A stretch of 64,000 nt of DNA from Kineothrix alysoides. GTDB lineage: Bacteria > Bacillota > Clostridia > Lachnospirales > Lachnospiraceae. The position numbers were made by a program, and so were the translations under genes. Of this stretch, positions 33,573 to 42,618 are shown piece after piece (position 1 is the first letter of the stretch; every line of letters starts with the position of its first letter). The stretch is taken from positions 1,612,001 through 1,676,000 of the forward strand of contig NZ_JPNB01000001.1 in the NCBI RefSeq assembly GCF_000732725.1, given 5' to 3'. The notes beneath the pieces are model-generated. The model was not told the DNA's origin and ran no database searches. It was given only the letters and a program-made list of their open reading frames with translations.

Positions 33573-34268
33573 CTATACCGTTACCTTTGTTCCGTCAAAA
33601 TTTCCCTTTACAGTATTTACGATACTGTTTTCCTCATTGAGCCCAAATACCCACATAGGCATCTTATTATCTCTCGCTAAAATAGAAGCGGTCATATCCA
33701 CTACCTGAAGGTTCTTGGCTATTACCTCGTCGATAGTCACTTCCTTATACTTTTTCGCATTCGGGTTCTTCCTCGGATCGTCATCATAAACGCCATCCAC
33801 CGCCTTAGCAAGCAGAATGACCTCCGCTTCCACCTCTACCGCGCGAAGAACCACTCCCGTATCGGTAGAGAAATAAGGATGCCCCGTTCCTCCTGCGAAG
33901 AACACTACCTTTCCTTGTGAAAAATATTTATCCGCCCTGTCCTTCGAAAAAAGCTTGGTAAAGGAACTGCATTCAAAAGGTGTAAGTATCTCCGTCTTCA
34001 TTCCGGCAGAACGGAAAATCTCGGAGGTATATATACAGTTCATTACCGTAGCCAGCATGCCTATCTGGTCAGCTTTTGTACGGTCAATATTTTCACTGGA
34101 ACGTCCCCTCCAGAAATTTCCTCCTCCGATTACGATTCCTACCTGAATACCGTCCTCCACAAGCTGCTTCACCTGGAAAGCCACTTTTCTGATCGTATCT
34201 TCATCAAACCCTGTTTTCTTATCGCCGGCAAGCGCTTCACCACTGAGTTTTAATAAAATTTTCTTCAT
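33573..34268 (-). CDS. pyrH: UMP kinase
   Basis: A 231-residue bacterial UMP kinase of the amino-acid kinase fold: LKLSGEALAG at the N-terminus, GGGNFWRGR (about 48-56), and FFAGGTGHPYFSTDT in the middle. It phosphorylates UMP for pyrimidine nucleotide synthesis. It starts one base after the bactofilin stop, which is an unusual upstream neighbour; tsf/rpsB are common there in other bacteria. Confidence 0.97.
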   Translation of the reverse strand: MKKILLKLSGEALAGDKKTGFDEDTIRKVAFQVKQLVEDGIQVGIVIGGGNFWRGRSSENIDRTKADQIGMLATVMNCIYTSEIFRSAGMKTEILTPFECSSFTKLFSKDRADKYFSQGKVVFFAGGTGHPYFSTDTGVVLRAVEVEAEVILLAKAVDGVYDDDPRKNPNAKKYKEVTIDEVIAKNLQVVDMTASILARDNKMPMWVFGLNEENSIVNTVKGNFDGTKVTV

Positions 34269-34269
34269 A

Positions 34270-34974
34270 TTATTTTTTCCCTTTATTGAATTCTTCGAAG
34301 AAGTTCGCCGGATTTATATCGGAATAGCACTGCGAACACATACCTTCGATAACCGCTCCGTTGTTGATCTGCACCGATTTCGAGCGGATATTGCCCATGA
34401 TAATTGCCGAAGAATCCAAAAGCACAGGACCTTGCACATCGATGTCTCCCTTTACTGCCCCCGCGATTACCGCGCTGGTCGCAAAAATGTTACCGATAAT
34501 GACAGAACTGTTTCCTATCTTGACGCTTCCCTGACTGTTGATTTCCCCCGTCACCTTGGCATTTTCCGCATAAACCTCCGAAGCCCTGGAATCGCCTTGT
34601 ATGCATCCCGTAACATTCAGCTTTCCGAGCACGTCTATATTACCGATGACCGTTCCGATCAAGTCCATGGAGCCTTCCGAAGAAACATCGCCTCTTACTA
34701 TCATTCCTGCGGTTATTACAGCTACTTCATCCGACACTTTTTTCTCCGTCGTGTCCGGCTCTGGCGTATGATAATTTACCGTATCCGGCTTTTGTTGGAT
34801 ATCCGACGATTCGCTTAAATCCGTCATGCCAAACTGCCCTTTCGAATTCTCCGCTCCGGTCTGTGCATTCATATTTTCCGGCTTGACAGGCTCATCCGGA
34901 GCCTTTCCATCCGCCGGCATCAGCTCGTTCACAGCCTGCGATAAATCATCTTTTAAATCCGTAAAAAAACCCAT
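34270..34974 (-). CDS. Bactofilin-type polymer-forming cytoskeletal protein
   Basis: About 234 residues. A polar, disordered N-terminal 80 residues leads into a right-handed beta-helix of the bactofilin (DUF583) type at about 85-215, recognised from repeated G-D/N-I-x-x turns (RGDVSSEG, GNIDVLGKL, GEINSQG, GNIFATS, GDIDVQG, GNIRSKS). Bactofilins self-polymerise and place cell-envelope proteins. The start at 34974 is chosen because GGAGGAGAATGGT precedes that ATG; five codons upstream another ATG overlaps the ribosome site. It is coupled to pyrH. Confidence 0.88.
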   Translation of the reverse strand: MGFFTDLKDDLSQAVNELMPADGKAPDEPVKPENMNAQTGAENSKGQFGMTDLSESSDIQQKPDTVNYHTPEPDTTEKKVSDEVAVITAGMIVRGDVSSEGSMDLIGTVIGNIDVLGKLNVTGCIQGDSRASEVYAENAKVTGEINSQGSVKIGNSSVIIGNIFATSAVIAGAVKGDIDVQGPVLLDSSAIIMGNIRSKSVQINNGAVIEGMCSQCYSDINPANFFEEFNKGKK

Positions 34975-35035
34975 ACCATTCTCCTCCATCTGTTCCGGAT
35001 ACTTCTTTCGTCATTGCTTTACACAATTCTAATAC

Positions 35036-35064
35036 ATTGTATCACATCTATTCTTTAGTGGAAA
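35036..35064 (-). promoter_or_regulatory. Candidate promoter of bactofilin-pyrH-frr
   Basis: Minus-strand TTTCCA (35059-35064), 17-base spacer, TGATACAAT giving an extended -10 TACAAT (35036-35041). It lies about 60 bases upstream of the bactofilin start and would separate this operon from the upstream cheA operon. Confidence 0.55.
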
Positions 35065-35108
35065 GAGAGAAAATGAAAAAAGAATACCGAAGCCTGAACT
35101 GCAACTAC

Positions 35109-36419
35109 CTAAGCATACGGAAGTCTTATAAGCATCTCGGTGCCTTCTCCCTGCACACTGTCGATATCCAGGCTTCCCCCTATTTTCTCAAGTCCACCTA
35201 CTACAGCATCGAGCCCGATTCCTCTTCCTGAATATTCCGTCACCTTCTCCTTTGTAGTAAAGCCCGGACAAGTGAGGAACCGGTAGATTTCCTTATCCGT
35301 ATATCCCGCAATATCCTTGGATACAAGCCCCTTTCGGCTTGCTTTGTCGAATATTCTCCTCTTATCGATTCCTCTCCCGTCATCTCTTACAAAAATTGAG
35401 AGGATACCGTCATTTAACTTCGCTTCTATAGAAATCCTTCCTTTTTCCGACTTCCCCGCCTGCAAGCGTTCGTCCCGGCCTTCAATTCCATGATCAGCCG
35501 CATTGCGCACAAGATGGATCAGCGAATCGGAGATGCACACGATAGTTTTTCTATCTACCTCCAGACTCCCGCCCGAAACATTTAACTCTATCTGCTTATC
35601 CATCTTTCTGGAAACGTCGTATACAATCCGGTTCATCCTGCGGAATGTTCCTGCAAGTGAGGTCTTTCTCATCTGGGTTACCGTATCCTCCAACTCATCG
35701 GTTATCTTTAGAAGCTTTTCTCTCATTTCCTGCCAGTCGGACTCTTCCGGCGTATTTTTTTCCGCCTCCAGCAGGCTTTCCACAAGCCTCGTCAGCCTAT
35801 CCAGCTTTCCTTCGCTGACACCTATGATAGCTTCTCCCTTTTCCACACTGTGTTTGATTACATAATCGCCCGGAATCGGTTCAGGCTCCGCTCCCAGATC
35901 GATGATGGAAGGCAGCTTATCCGAGCGCTCTTCAGCAGGAGCTATATAGAACTGGCTTGGTTCCACATATACATTTTCAGGAGGAAACTCCCCTCCTTCC
36001 TCCCATATTTTCGCCTTCCATTTCAGCAAAAACGCATCGATGTACTTTATGATTTTCTCTGGATCTCCATCTGGATTTCTCACTTCCTTGATCTTTGTCA
36101 GCTCTTCTTCAATGAAATCCGATACCATAAAAATATATTCTTTCAGCTCCTTTGCGGCTACCCCTTCCGAATAAGTCTCCCTTAAGTAATAGAAAATATC
36201 CTCCAGCTTGTGTGCCGCAGCCGCTATATTGTCGTACATCATAATACCGGAAGTCCCTTTTATCGTATGCACAATTCGGAAAATTTCCTGAACGCTTTCT
36301 TCATCCAGAAATTCTTCATTCTTTTCCAGAAGGACTATCGTCTCCATCTGTTCCAGCAATTGAAAACTTTCATATAAATACATGTCGAGCATTCCATCGG
36401 AACCATAGCTCCCTTCCAT
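35109..36419 (-). CDS. CheA-like histidine kinase lacking the CheW-binding domain
   Basis: 436 residues, against about 650-700 for normal CheA. Domains: Hpt with phosphoacceptor His51 in IVHTIKGTSG (about 10-120), a linker, a P3-like dimerisation helix pair (about 205-275) and a complete HATPase (HLVRNAADHGIE, DDGRGID, GRGIGLDAV). The protein stops right after LIRLPYA, the end of P4, so the CheW-like P5 domain is absent; a P2 domain is also not evident. Without P5 it cannot dock to a CheW/MCP array in the usual way. It lies 26 bases after a CheY-like gene and is the last gene of a five-gene signalling operon. Confidence 0.9.
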   Translation of the reverse strand: MEGSYGSDGMLDMYLYESFQLLEQMETIVLLEKNEEFLDEESVQEIFRIVHTIKGTSGIMMYDNIAAAAHKLEDIFYYLRETYSEGVAAKELKEYIFMVSDFIEEELTKIKEVRNPDGDPEKIIKYIDAFLLKWKAKIWEEGGEFPPENVYVEPSQFYIAPAEERSDKLPSIIDLGAEPEPIPGDYVIKHSVEKGEAIIGVSEGKLDRLTRLVESLLEAEKNTPEESDWQEMREKLLKITDELEDTVTQMRKTSLAGTFRRMNRIVYDVSRKMDKQIELNVSGGSLEVDRKTIVCISDSLIHLVRNAADHGIEGRDERLQAGKSEKGRISIEAKLNDGILSIFVRDDGRGIDKRRIFDKASRKGLVSKDIAGYTDKEIYRFLTCPGFTTKEKVTEYSGRGIGLDAVVGGLEKIGGSLDIDSVQGEGTEMLIRLPYA

Positions 36420-36445
36420 TGTCTTCCTCCTCTAGTAAGAATGTT

Positions 36446-36841
36446 CTATGTAATCAAACCTATTTTCTTCAAAAGAAGCGCAAATTTCTCCGTATCGATA
36501 GGTTTCCCGGAATAAGCAGTACAGTTCAAATCAAAAGCCTTCTTCACATTCTTTTCCTCATTCAGCGCCGTGGTCATGATGATCTTAACTGCTTTATCCT
36601 CTTTTATCCCTTTTTCCATTTCAATTTTTCTTATTTCATAAAGCGCCTGATAGCCATCCATTTCCGGCATCATAACGTCCAGACAAATGAGCTGATAGGG
36701 GTCACCCTCCGCAAGCCCCATCTGAAAAGCCTCCAATGCCTCTATCCCGTTTACCGTAATATCACAGTCTCCGTAACGGCTTAAGTATTTGTACATAAAC
36801 TTTCTGCTGGCAAAATCGTCTTCCGCTAATAGTATCTTCAT
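36446..36841 (-). CDS. Single-domain response regulator
   Basis: A 131-residue receiver domain. Acidic residues in LAEDD (7-9), phosphoacceptor Asp55 (LICLDVMMPEMDG), a Thr in IIMTTA and Lys in SGKPID are present. The start at 36841 is chosen from AGAGGGAAACG directly upstream; the frame is open 18 codons further without a ribosome site. It lies between cheB and the CheA-like gene and is a probable phosphotransfer partner of that kinase. Confidence 0.92.
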   Translation of the reverse strand: MKILLAEDDFASRKFMYKYLSRYGDCDITVNGIEALEAFQMGLAEGDPYQLICLDVMMPEMDGYQALYEIRKIEMEKGIKEDKAVKIIMTTALNEEKNVKKAFDLNCTAYSGKPIDTEKFALLLKKIGLIT

Positions 36842-36855
36842 CGTTTCCCTCTCTT

Positions 36856-37875
36856 CTACTCCAATAGGCTGTAAATCTTGTGCGCTATATCGCATAAGGG
36901 CAATTGGTATCTCACCGCGCCGATGTCATACGCCACTTTGGGCATTCCATATACCACGCTGGTGGCCTCATCTTGTCCTATCGTGACAGCACCGCAGTTT
37001 TTCATCGCTTTCATGCCCCTGGAGCCATCACCGCCCATCCCCGTCAGTATGACACCGATGGAATCTGCGCCTGCTGTCTTCGCCACCGAATCGAACAGCA
37101 TGTCTACCGATGGACAGTGTCCGCTGACTTTTTCCTCTTTCTTACATTCCACGAAATATTCTGAGCCGAATTTCACAAGACGCATCTGATAACCACCCGG
37201 AGCGATGAGCACTTGTCCCCTTTTTACCATGTCTCCATCCTGCGCTTCCTTTACCTCCACCTCACACTGGTTGTTCATTCTATCAGCATACATCTGCGTA
37301 AATCCCGCCGGCATATGCTGAACAATAACCACTCCCGGAATATCGTTATGAAATTGTTTAATGATATCATGAATGGCCTCAGTCCCTCCGGTAGAAGCTC
37401 CAATAGCTATAATGCAGTTACTATTACTCAGCCTGTCCCGTCTCACGAGCCTGCTCATTTCCGTGCGGCGCAGCTTTCTCACATCCACGGAGGAGGCAAT
37501 TTTCACCTTCGTAATCAGCTCCTGTCTTATGAAATCATTGACAGTGCCCCTCGACATGTTCACCGGCTTGTGGGCAAAGTCTACCGCTCCTGCCTCCATG
37601 GCATCGAATACCTTACCGTCCATACCGCTTAACATGATTACCGGCATCGGATACTGAGGCATTAGCTTTCGCAGAAATTCAATCCCGTTCATCTTAGGCA
37701 TTTCAATATCGAGAGTCATAACATCCGGCTTGCACTGAGGGATGATGTCCTTTGCCTCAAAGGGGTCCCCCGCCACACCCACTACCTCTATGTTTGGATC
37801 TTCCTTCAGTCCTTGTACCAAAAGATTCCGAAATACAATGGAATCCTCAACAACCAATACTTTTATCTGACGCAT
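36856..37875 (-). CDS. cheB: CheB-type receiver / protein-glutamate methylesterase
   Basis: A 339-residue CheB: receiver domain with Asp56 (MTLDIEMPKMNG) and C-terminal methylesterase with the catalytic triad Ser161 (GASTGG), His187 (QHMPAGFT) and Asp283 (GMGGDG). CheB removes methyl groups from, or deamidates, chemoreceptors. No CheR or receptor gene is in the window, so its substrate must be elsewhere or unconventional. The start at 37875 is supported by AAGGAAGGAAATGCT. It sits 42 bases after the HD-GYP gene and 14 before the receiver gene. Confidence 0.93.
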   Translation of the reverse strand: MRQIKVLVVEDSIVFRNLLVQGLKEDPNIEVVGVAGDPFEAKDIIPQCKPDVMTLDIEMPKMNGIEFLRKLMPQYPMPVIMLSGMDGKVFDAMEAGAVDFAHKPVNMSRGTVNDFIRQELITKVKIASSVDVRKLRRTEMSRLVRRDRLSNSNCIIAIGASTGGTEAIHDIIKQFHNDIPGVVIVQHMPAGFTQMYADRMNNQCEVEVKEAQDGDMVKRGQVLIAPGGYQMRLVKFGSEYFVECKKEEKVSGHCPSVDMLFDSVAKTAGADSIGVILTGMGGDGSRGMKAMKNCGAVTIGQDEATSVVYGMPKVAYDIGAVRYQLPLCDIAHKIYSLLE

Positions 37876-37917
37876 AGCATTTCCTTCCTTCTGCCTGAAA
37901 ATATGTGATGCCGCCAT

Positions 37918-38997
37918 TTAATTATGGCGCAGCTGCTTATGTATCTTCATAAATATATCCACAATATCCGGATCGAAATAAATTCCTTTGCACTCACCGA
38001 TAATCTGAAGGCTTTCCTCTAATGTATAAGCAATTTTATAGCATCGTTCGCCGGTCAGCGTGTCGAAAATATCGATGAGAGAAACGATTCTGGCAGAAAG
38101 AGGAATATCCTTTCCCTTAAGACCTTCGGGGTAGCCGCTGCCATCCCATCTCTCATGATGGTACTTAGCAATATTGATCGCCATCGGAAGGAAATCATTC
38201 TTCTCCGCATTCTCATAAATTTCCTCCAATATATGGGCGCCGATTTCCGCATGCTGCTTTATAATCTTGCGTTCTTCATAATTGAGCTGCCCGGGTTTTA
38301 AGAGCACCTCGTCGGGGGTCTGTATTTTCCCAATATCGTGAAGCATAGCCGCAACGCCTATCTTTTCTACGAACGCCGCCGTAATTTCCTTTTCAAAAAG
38401 GGGGCTGAATTGAAGGCTCTGAGCTAATATCCGGCTATTATGCCTGATGTTTTCCAAATGATTGGTTATGGAATTGTCTCTTCCCTCTGTAATCTTGGCA
38501 AGGGCATACAGTATATTCTTCTGCTCCGACTCTATCCGCTTCAACTGCTCGTTAACCAGACAGTTCAGCTTATAATTATAAGCTTTCATTTCCTCCTGAA
38601 GCTTATACATCTTCAGATGATTCTCAATCCGCATAGTAACCTCTAAAGGTTCGAAGGGCTTTACGATAAAATCTACCGCTCCTGCCTTAAAGCCTCTGAT
38701 CTTGCTTTCACTGGAATCCATGGCTGAAATGAATATGACCGGAATGTCTCTTGTCTGCTTATTTCTCTTCAATATCTCGCATACCTCGTAACCGTTCATC
38801 TCCGGCATGGCAATATCCATCAAAATTACATGCGGGGGGGACGTTCTGGCAATTTGCAGCGCTTCCTTCCCATTAGCAGCTAAAAGCGGCTCATAACCCA
38901 TGCCCTTTATGATTTCTTCCAAAAAAAGAACATTTATCTTTAAATCGTCCACTACGAGTATATGAGGAATTTCCTGACTTTTTATTTCAAAATCCAT
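37918..38997 (-). CDS. Receiver-HD-GYP response regulator (RpfG-like)
   Basis: A 359-residue regulator with an N-terminal receiver (Asp61 in LMDIAMPEMNG), a coiled linker and an HD-GYP domain (MLHDIGKIQTPDEVL, then YHHERWDGSGYPEGLKG and SLIDIFDTLT). HD-GYP proteins usually hydrolyse c-di-GMP to GMP. Its start overlaps the histidine-kinase gene by 11 bases, so the kinase is the likely activator. It links this operon to c-di-GMP, which the MshEN-CheX protein at 18891 may sense. Confidence 0.93.
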   Translation of the reverse strand: MDFEIKSQEIPHILVVDDLKINVLFLEEIIKGMGYEPLLAANGKEALQIARTSPPHVILMDIAMPEMNGYEVCEILKRNKQTRDIPVIFISAMDSSESKIRGFKAGAVDFIVKPFEPLEVTMRIENHLKMYKLQEEMKAYNYKLNCLVNEQLKRIESEQKNILYALAKITEGRDNSITNHLENIRHNSRILAQSLQFSPLFEKEITAAFVEKIGVAAMLHDIGKIQTPDEVLLKPGQLNYEERKIIKQHAEIGAHILEEIYENAEKNDFLPMAINIAKYHHERWDGSGYPEGLKGKDIPLSARIVSLIDIFDTLTGERCYKIAYTLEESLQIIGECKGIYFDPDIVDIFMKIHKQLRHN

Positions 38998-40435
38998 AGT
39001 CCATCTCTCCGGTTTTCTCCAAAAGCAATCGTTTTAAATCTTCATGGAGCATCATGCTCTTATCGTAGTCTTCTTTTCTGACCGCCATTTCCAGCTTAAG
39101 CGCAGCCCTCTTCACATCCGTGCCTGCCCTTTTAAGCAGCTTAGACAGCTCTCCTGCCCAGAATTCCGCTTTTTCCCATGAGCCCAGCTCAATGCAGAGC
39201 ACTAATTTCTCCATTCGACTCGCCAGCTCATTTTTGTTTTCCTCCGAACCGAAACGATAATATTCCTCGACTTGTTTATACTGCATTTCCTCACTGTACT
39301 GTCCGAGAAATTGCTTGACTTCTTTTTTATATTCCGCCCTGTCGTCTGTCATTTCCACCGTATGGAGGCGTATCGAAAAGGAGAAATTACTTCCCCGCCC
39401 TTTCTCGCTCTGCAAATATATCTTGCCGTTCATAAGCTCCACCAACTCCTTGCTAATGGTAAGCCCAAGACCCGTTCCACCGTATCTTCTCGTTATGGAC
39501 GTGTCCACCTGAGAGAAGCTTTGGAATAAACGATCCTGCTCCTCTTTTGAAATACCGATCCCGGAATCCACTACCATGAAAAAGAGTTCTATTTCATCGC
39601 TGAACCTAAGCGTTACTGCAACCTCAATACGGATAAAGCCGGCAGACGTAAACTTCACCGCATTGGACAACAGATTATTCAATATTTGTGTCAGGCGAAG
39701 CTCGTCACCAATCATCACCTGCGGAACACTTTCTTCAACGTTCAACGTCAGCTTAAGCCCCTTTTCATTCACCGTCGCAAGATTCGCCGATACAATATTT
39801 TCCATCATCTCACGCAAATCGAACTTACGATTTTCCAGTTCGAACTTGCCCGACTGCAATTTCGAAAAGTCCAGAATATTATTGATGATAGAGGACATAT
39901 TACTGCAACAATGCTCTATGATGTGTAAGGTCCGTCTTTGTTCCGTTGTAAGATATGTATCCTTTAGATTTTCCACATGTCCTCTGATTCCATTCACCGG
40001 TGTCCTCAGCTCATGAGTAATATTGGCGACAAATTCGTTCTTAACCTCCATTGCCTGAGAAGCTACCGCCTTAATACGGGATACCTCGTTCGCCATCTCC
40101 CGATTGACTTCCATATCCAGAGCGAACAAGAAATATATGTCGGCTTCGCTGTCATATTCTATATGAATCCTGGCGCCAAAGCAGGTACCGTTACTCCGGT
40201 AAACCGCCGTTTCTTTCCTGCTCTTCAGACATTCCATCACCACCGCTACATCGCTTTCGATCTCGAATTCCTTCCGCAGCACCTCTGCGATATTGATACC
40301 GTACAGACGCTCCCCATATCCCAGTTCCTCTCCAGCTGCCTTGTTATATTTTAAGATACTTCCGTCGCGACTGAACATTATAATGATTTCCAGCGCTTCC
40401 TGCATGAGAATTTCTATCATTCGCTTTTGTTCCAT
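38987..40435 (-). CDS. PAS sensor histidine kinase with degenerate C-terminal Hpt
   Basis: About 482 residues, no transmembrane segment: PAS domain (about 10-110), HisKA with NITHELRTPVNG (His141), HATPase (NLLSNAVKF, DSGIGI, GTGLGLTIS) ending near 360, then about 90 helical residues. These resemble an Hpt module (WEKAEFWAGELSKLLKRAG, then KLEMAVRKEDY), but the position where Hpt has its phosphorylated His is Gly428. The start is taken at 40435 because GGGAGAGGGCGGG precedes it and the PAS begins there; the frame is open to 40528 without a ribosome site. It is the first gene of the operon and probably a cytoplasmic sensor. Confidence 0.88.
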   Translation of the reverse strand: MEQKRMIEILMQEALEIIIMFSRDGSILKYNKAAGEELGYGERLYGINIAEVLRKEFEIESDVAVVMECLKSRKETAVYRSNGTCFGARIHIEYDSEADIYFLFALDMEVNREMANEVSRIKAVASQAMEVKNEFVANITHELRTPVNGIRGHVENLKDTYLTTEQRRTLHIIEHCCSNMSSIINNILDFSKLQSGKFELENRKFDLREMMENIVSANLATVNEKGLKLTLNVEESVPQVMIGDELRLTQILNNLLSNAVKFTSAGFIRIEVAVTLRFSDEIELFFMVVDSGIGISKEEQDRLFQSFSQVDTSITRRYGGTGLGLTISKELVELMNGKIYLQSEKGRGSNFSFSIRLHTVEMTDDRAEYKKEVKQFLGQYSEEMQYKQVEEYYRFGSEENKNELASRMEKLVLCIELGSWEKAEFWAGELSKLLKRAGTDVKRAALKLEMAVRKEDYDKSMMLHEDLKRLLLEKTGEMDYGF

Positions 40436-40489
40436 GTATATCCCGCCCTCTCCCGCACTTACTGTTACTATTTTACCAGACAAGATATT

Positions 40490-40519
40490 AAAAAAACAGC
40501 CCTTCTTTCGAAAAGCTGC
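40490..40519 (-). terminator. Intrinsic terminator after the nucleoside ABC operon
   Basis: Minus-strand GCAGCTTTTCGAAAGAAGGGCTG folds with CAGC/GCTG closing and an inner TTTCGAAA palindrome, followed by seven T. It separates the ABC operon from the histidine-kinase operon. Confidence 0.6.
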
Positions 40520-40564
40520 CTTTTTCATATTAATATGACAAATTAATATATTTATTTTGTTCCG

Positions 40565-41518
40565 TTAACGTGCGCCCTTATCGTAAGGAATTCCGGAAGC
40601 CTTCGGAGCCTGTGAATTTCTCGAGGTAAAGATGAGCACTATGAGAGTCGCAATATAAGGGATCATCTTATAAAGATAGCTGGGTATGCCCAACCCTTCC
40701 AAAAACGGGATTCCGGAATAAGCAGCCGCTACCGCCTTCATAAGGCCGAAGAACAAGGAGGCCCATAGAATCTTCACCGGCTTCCACTGTCCGAATATGA
40801 GTACCGCCAATGCTAAGAATCCATATCCCGATACCGTAGCATTGAAGTTCGTGGAAGTAGGAACCACGAACACCAGTCCACCCAAGCCGCCCAATGCTCC
40901 CGACAAAACAACGCCGGCATATTGCATTCTATACACGTTGATACCAGCCGCATCCGCTGCCTGAGGATGCTCTCCGCAGGCGCGAAGCCTGAGCCCGAAC
41001 CTCGTCTTATACAAGACAAGCGCCGATATACCGAACACTATAAAACCCAGATAAGTAGTGATATATGTGTTCTTGAAAAACAAATCTCCGATTACCGGTA
41101 TATCTCCCAAAAGAGGCACCTTAGCAACACGGAAAGTATTGGAAAATTGAACCTGCTGTACGCCCTGAATAACTCTTGCTACGAAAATAGCGAAGGCTGG
41201 TGCAAAAAGGTTAAGAGCTGTACCGCTGATGGTCTGGTCCGCCTTCATATTGATTGCGGCATAGGCATGAAATAACGCAAATATCGCCCCGGTCACCATA
41301 GATACGATAACGGCAATCAATAACTGCCCCTGCCCGCTCATGCTGCCTCCCGTCAAGTTGAGAAAAAGAATTCCCGTAAATGCCCCCATCGTCATAATTC
41401 CTTCCAAAGCGATGTTGACAACGCCGCTCCTCTCGGAAAACATACCGCCCAGAGCCACCACCAGAAGAGGAATCATAAAGAACATTGTCTGCTGGAAAAT
41501 AAAATATACTACACTCAT
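40565..41518 (-). CDS. nupQ: Nucleoside ABC transporter permease (NupQ-like)
   Basis: A 317-residue membrane protein of the BPD_transp_2 family with roughly eight to ten hydrophobic segments and the conserved ERSGVVNIALEGIMTMGAF near the N-terminus, typical of BmpA-system permeases. It forms the channel with the permease at 41515. Overlap with that gene is four bases (ATGA). In B. subtilis NupNOPQ imports guanosine; substrate here is inferred. Confidence 0.92.
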   Translation of the reverse strand: MSVVYFIFQQTMFFMIPLLVVALGGMFSERSGVVNIALEGIMTMGAFTGILFLNLTGGSMSGQGQLLIAVIVSMVTGAIFALFHAYAAINMKADQTISGTALNLFAPAFAIFVARVIQGVQQVQFSNTFRVAKVPLLGDIPVIGDLFFKNTYITTYLGFIVFGISALVLYKTRFGLRLRACGEHPQAADAAGINVYRMQYAGVVLSGALGGLGGLVFVVPTSTNFNATVSGYGFLALAVLIFGQWKPVKILWASLFFGLMKAVAAAYSGIPFLEGLGIPSYLYKMIPYIATLIVLIFTSRNSQAPKASGIPYDKGAR

Positions 41519-42618
41519 TCTCCCTTACCTCCCTTTCTCTCACTCTTCGCTTGTCTGCGTCGCGCTGTCTTAGCCATGAAGGACTTTACGATCAAAGCAA
41601 AGGCGCTGAAATAAATGATAACGGCTACAATAATATCTATAATCTCCGTGGAAAACTCATATAGCTGCAAATAAAAACCTCCCGCGGTCAGATAGGCGAT
41701 GAAAATTCCCGCGAACAAAACACCGATAGGATGGCTGAGTCCTAACAGGGCTACTGAAATTCCGGTAAAGCCCTCTGATGCCAATACATCCACGACCTCG
41801 ATATGTTTGCCGGTGCCGGCCAGGTACAAAAGTCCTCCCGCAAGTCCCGAGATCATTCCGGCTATCATCATGGAGAAAACAATACTCTTCTTTTCATCGA
41901 TACCCGCATAACGACTCGCTTCTCTGTTAAAACCAACCGCACGCAGTTCAAAACCGAAAGCAGTTTTATTTAAAACGAGGTAAATAATTAATACGACCAA
42001 AATAGCGATTATAATACCCCCATTTACACTGGAACCGGGAAATAACTTGTCCATTCCCATTTTGGGTATCTGAGCACTTACCGCTACATTCTTAGACTCA
42101 TTTCGCATGCTGTTGAACAGCACCTTGTTCGCCTTTACGCTCCAATTGACCGCATACATACCTATATAGTTCATCATAATGGATGCAATTACTTCGTTTA
42201 CATTGAAAAATGCCTTTAACAAGCCGGGAACAATGCCCCATATCGCGCCGCACACAGCGCTGACCAGTACCGCCACAATCCAGTGAACGGACCCCAAAGA
42301 GGTGAATACAATCCCTACATACACCGCTCCAAAAGCTCCTGCAATAAACTGCCCCGGTGTTCCGATATTGAAAAGCCCGGTCTTAAATGCGAACCCCACG
42401 GATAAACCGGTGAGAATAATCGGCGTGGCATAATAGAATACCTGCCCCACTCCCTTAAGTCCATGAGTGAATGCTCCCGTCAAAATGGTTAAAAACCCCG
42501 GAACTGCCTGGGAAGCATTGCAAAACAGTAATACGATAAACCCGAACAAAAGTCCGATGGTGATTGCAAATACCGAAGATATCGGTCCGGTCAGATTAAT
42601 ATTTCTCTTCTTTTTCAT
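41515..42618 (-). CDS. nupP: Nucleoside ABC transporter permease (NupP-like)
   Basis: A 367-residue polytopic permease with GLFNIGTPGQFIAGAFGA (about 85-102), a signature shared with NupP/YufP proteins, and FNREASRYAGID in the cytoplasmic coupling loop. The start overlaps the ATPase stop by one base. It pairs with the 40565 permease. Confidence 0.93.
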   Translation of the reverse strand: MKKKRNINLTGPISSVFAITIGLLFGFIVLLFCNASQAVPGFLTILTGAFTHGLKGVGQVFYYATPIILTGLSVGFAFKTGLFNIGTPGQFIAGAFGAVYVGIVFTSLGSVHWIVAVLVSAVCGAIWGIVPGLLKAFFNVNEVIASIMMNYIGMYAVNWSVKANKVLFNSMRNESKNVAVSAQIPKMGMDKLFPGSSVNGGIIIAILVVLIIYLVLNKTAFGFELRAVGFNREASRYAGIDEKKSIVFSMMIAGMISGLAGGLLYLAGTGKHIEVVDVLASEGFTGISVALLGLSHPIGVLFAGIFIAYLTAGGFYLQLYEFSTEIIDIIVAVIIYFSAFALIVKSFMAKTARRRQAKSERKGGKGE

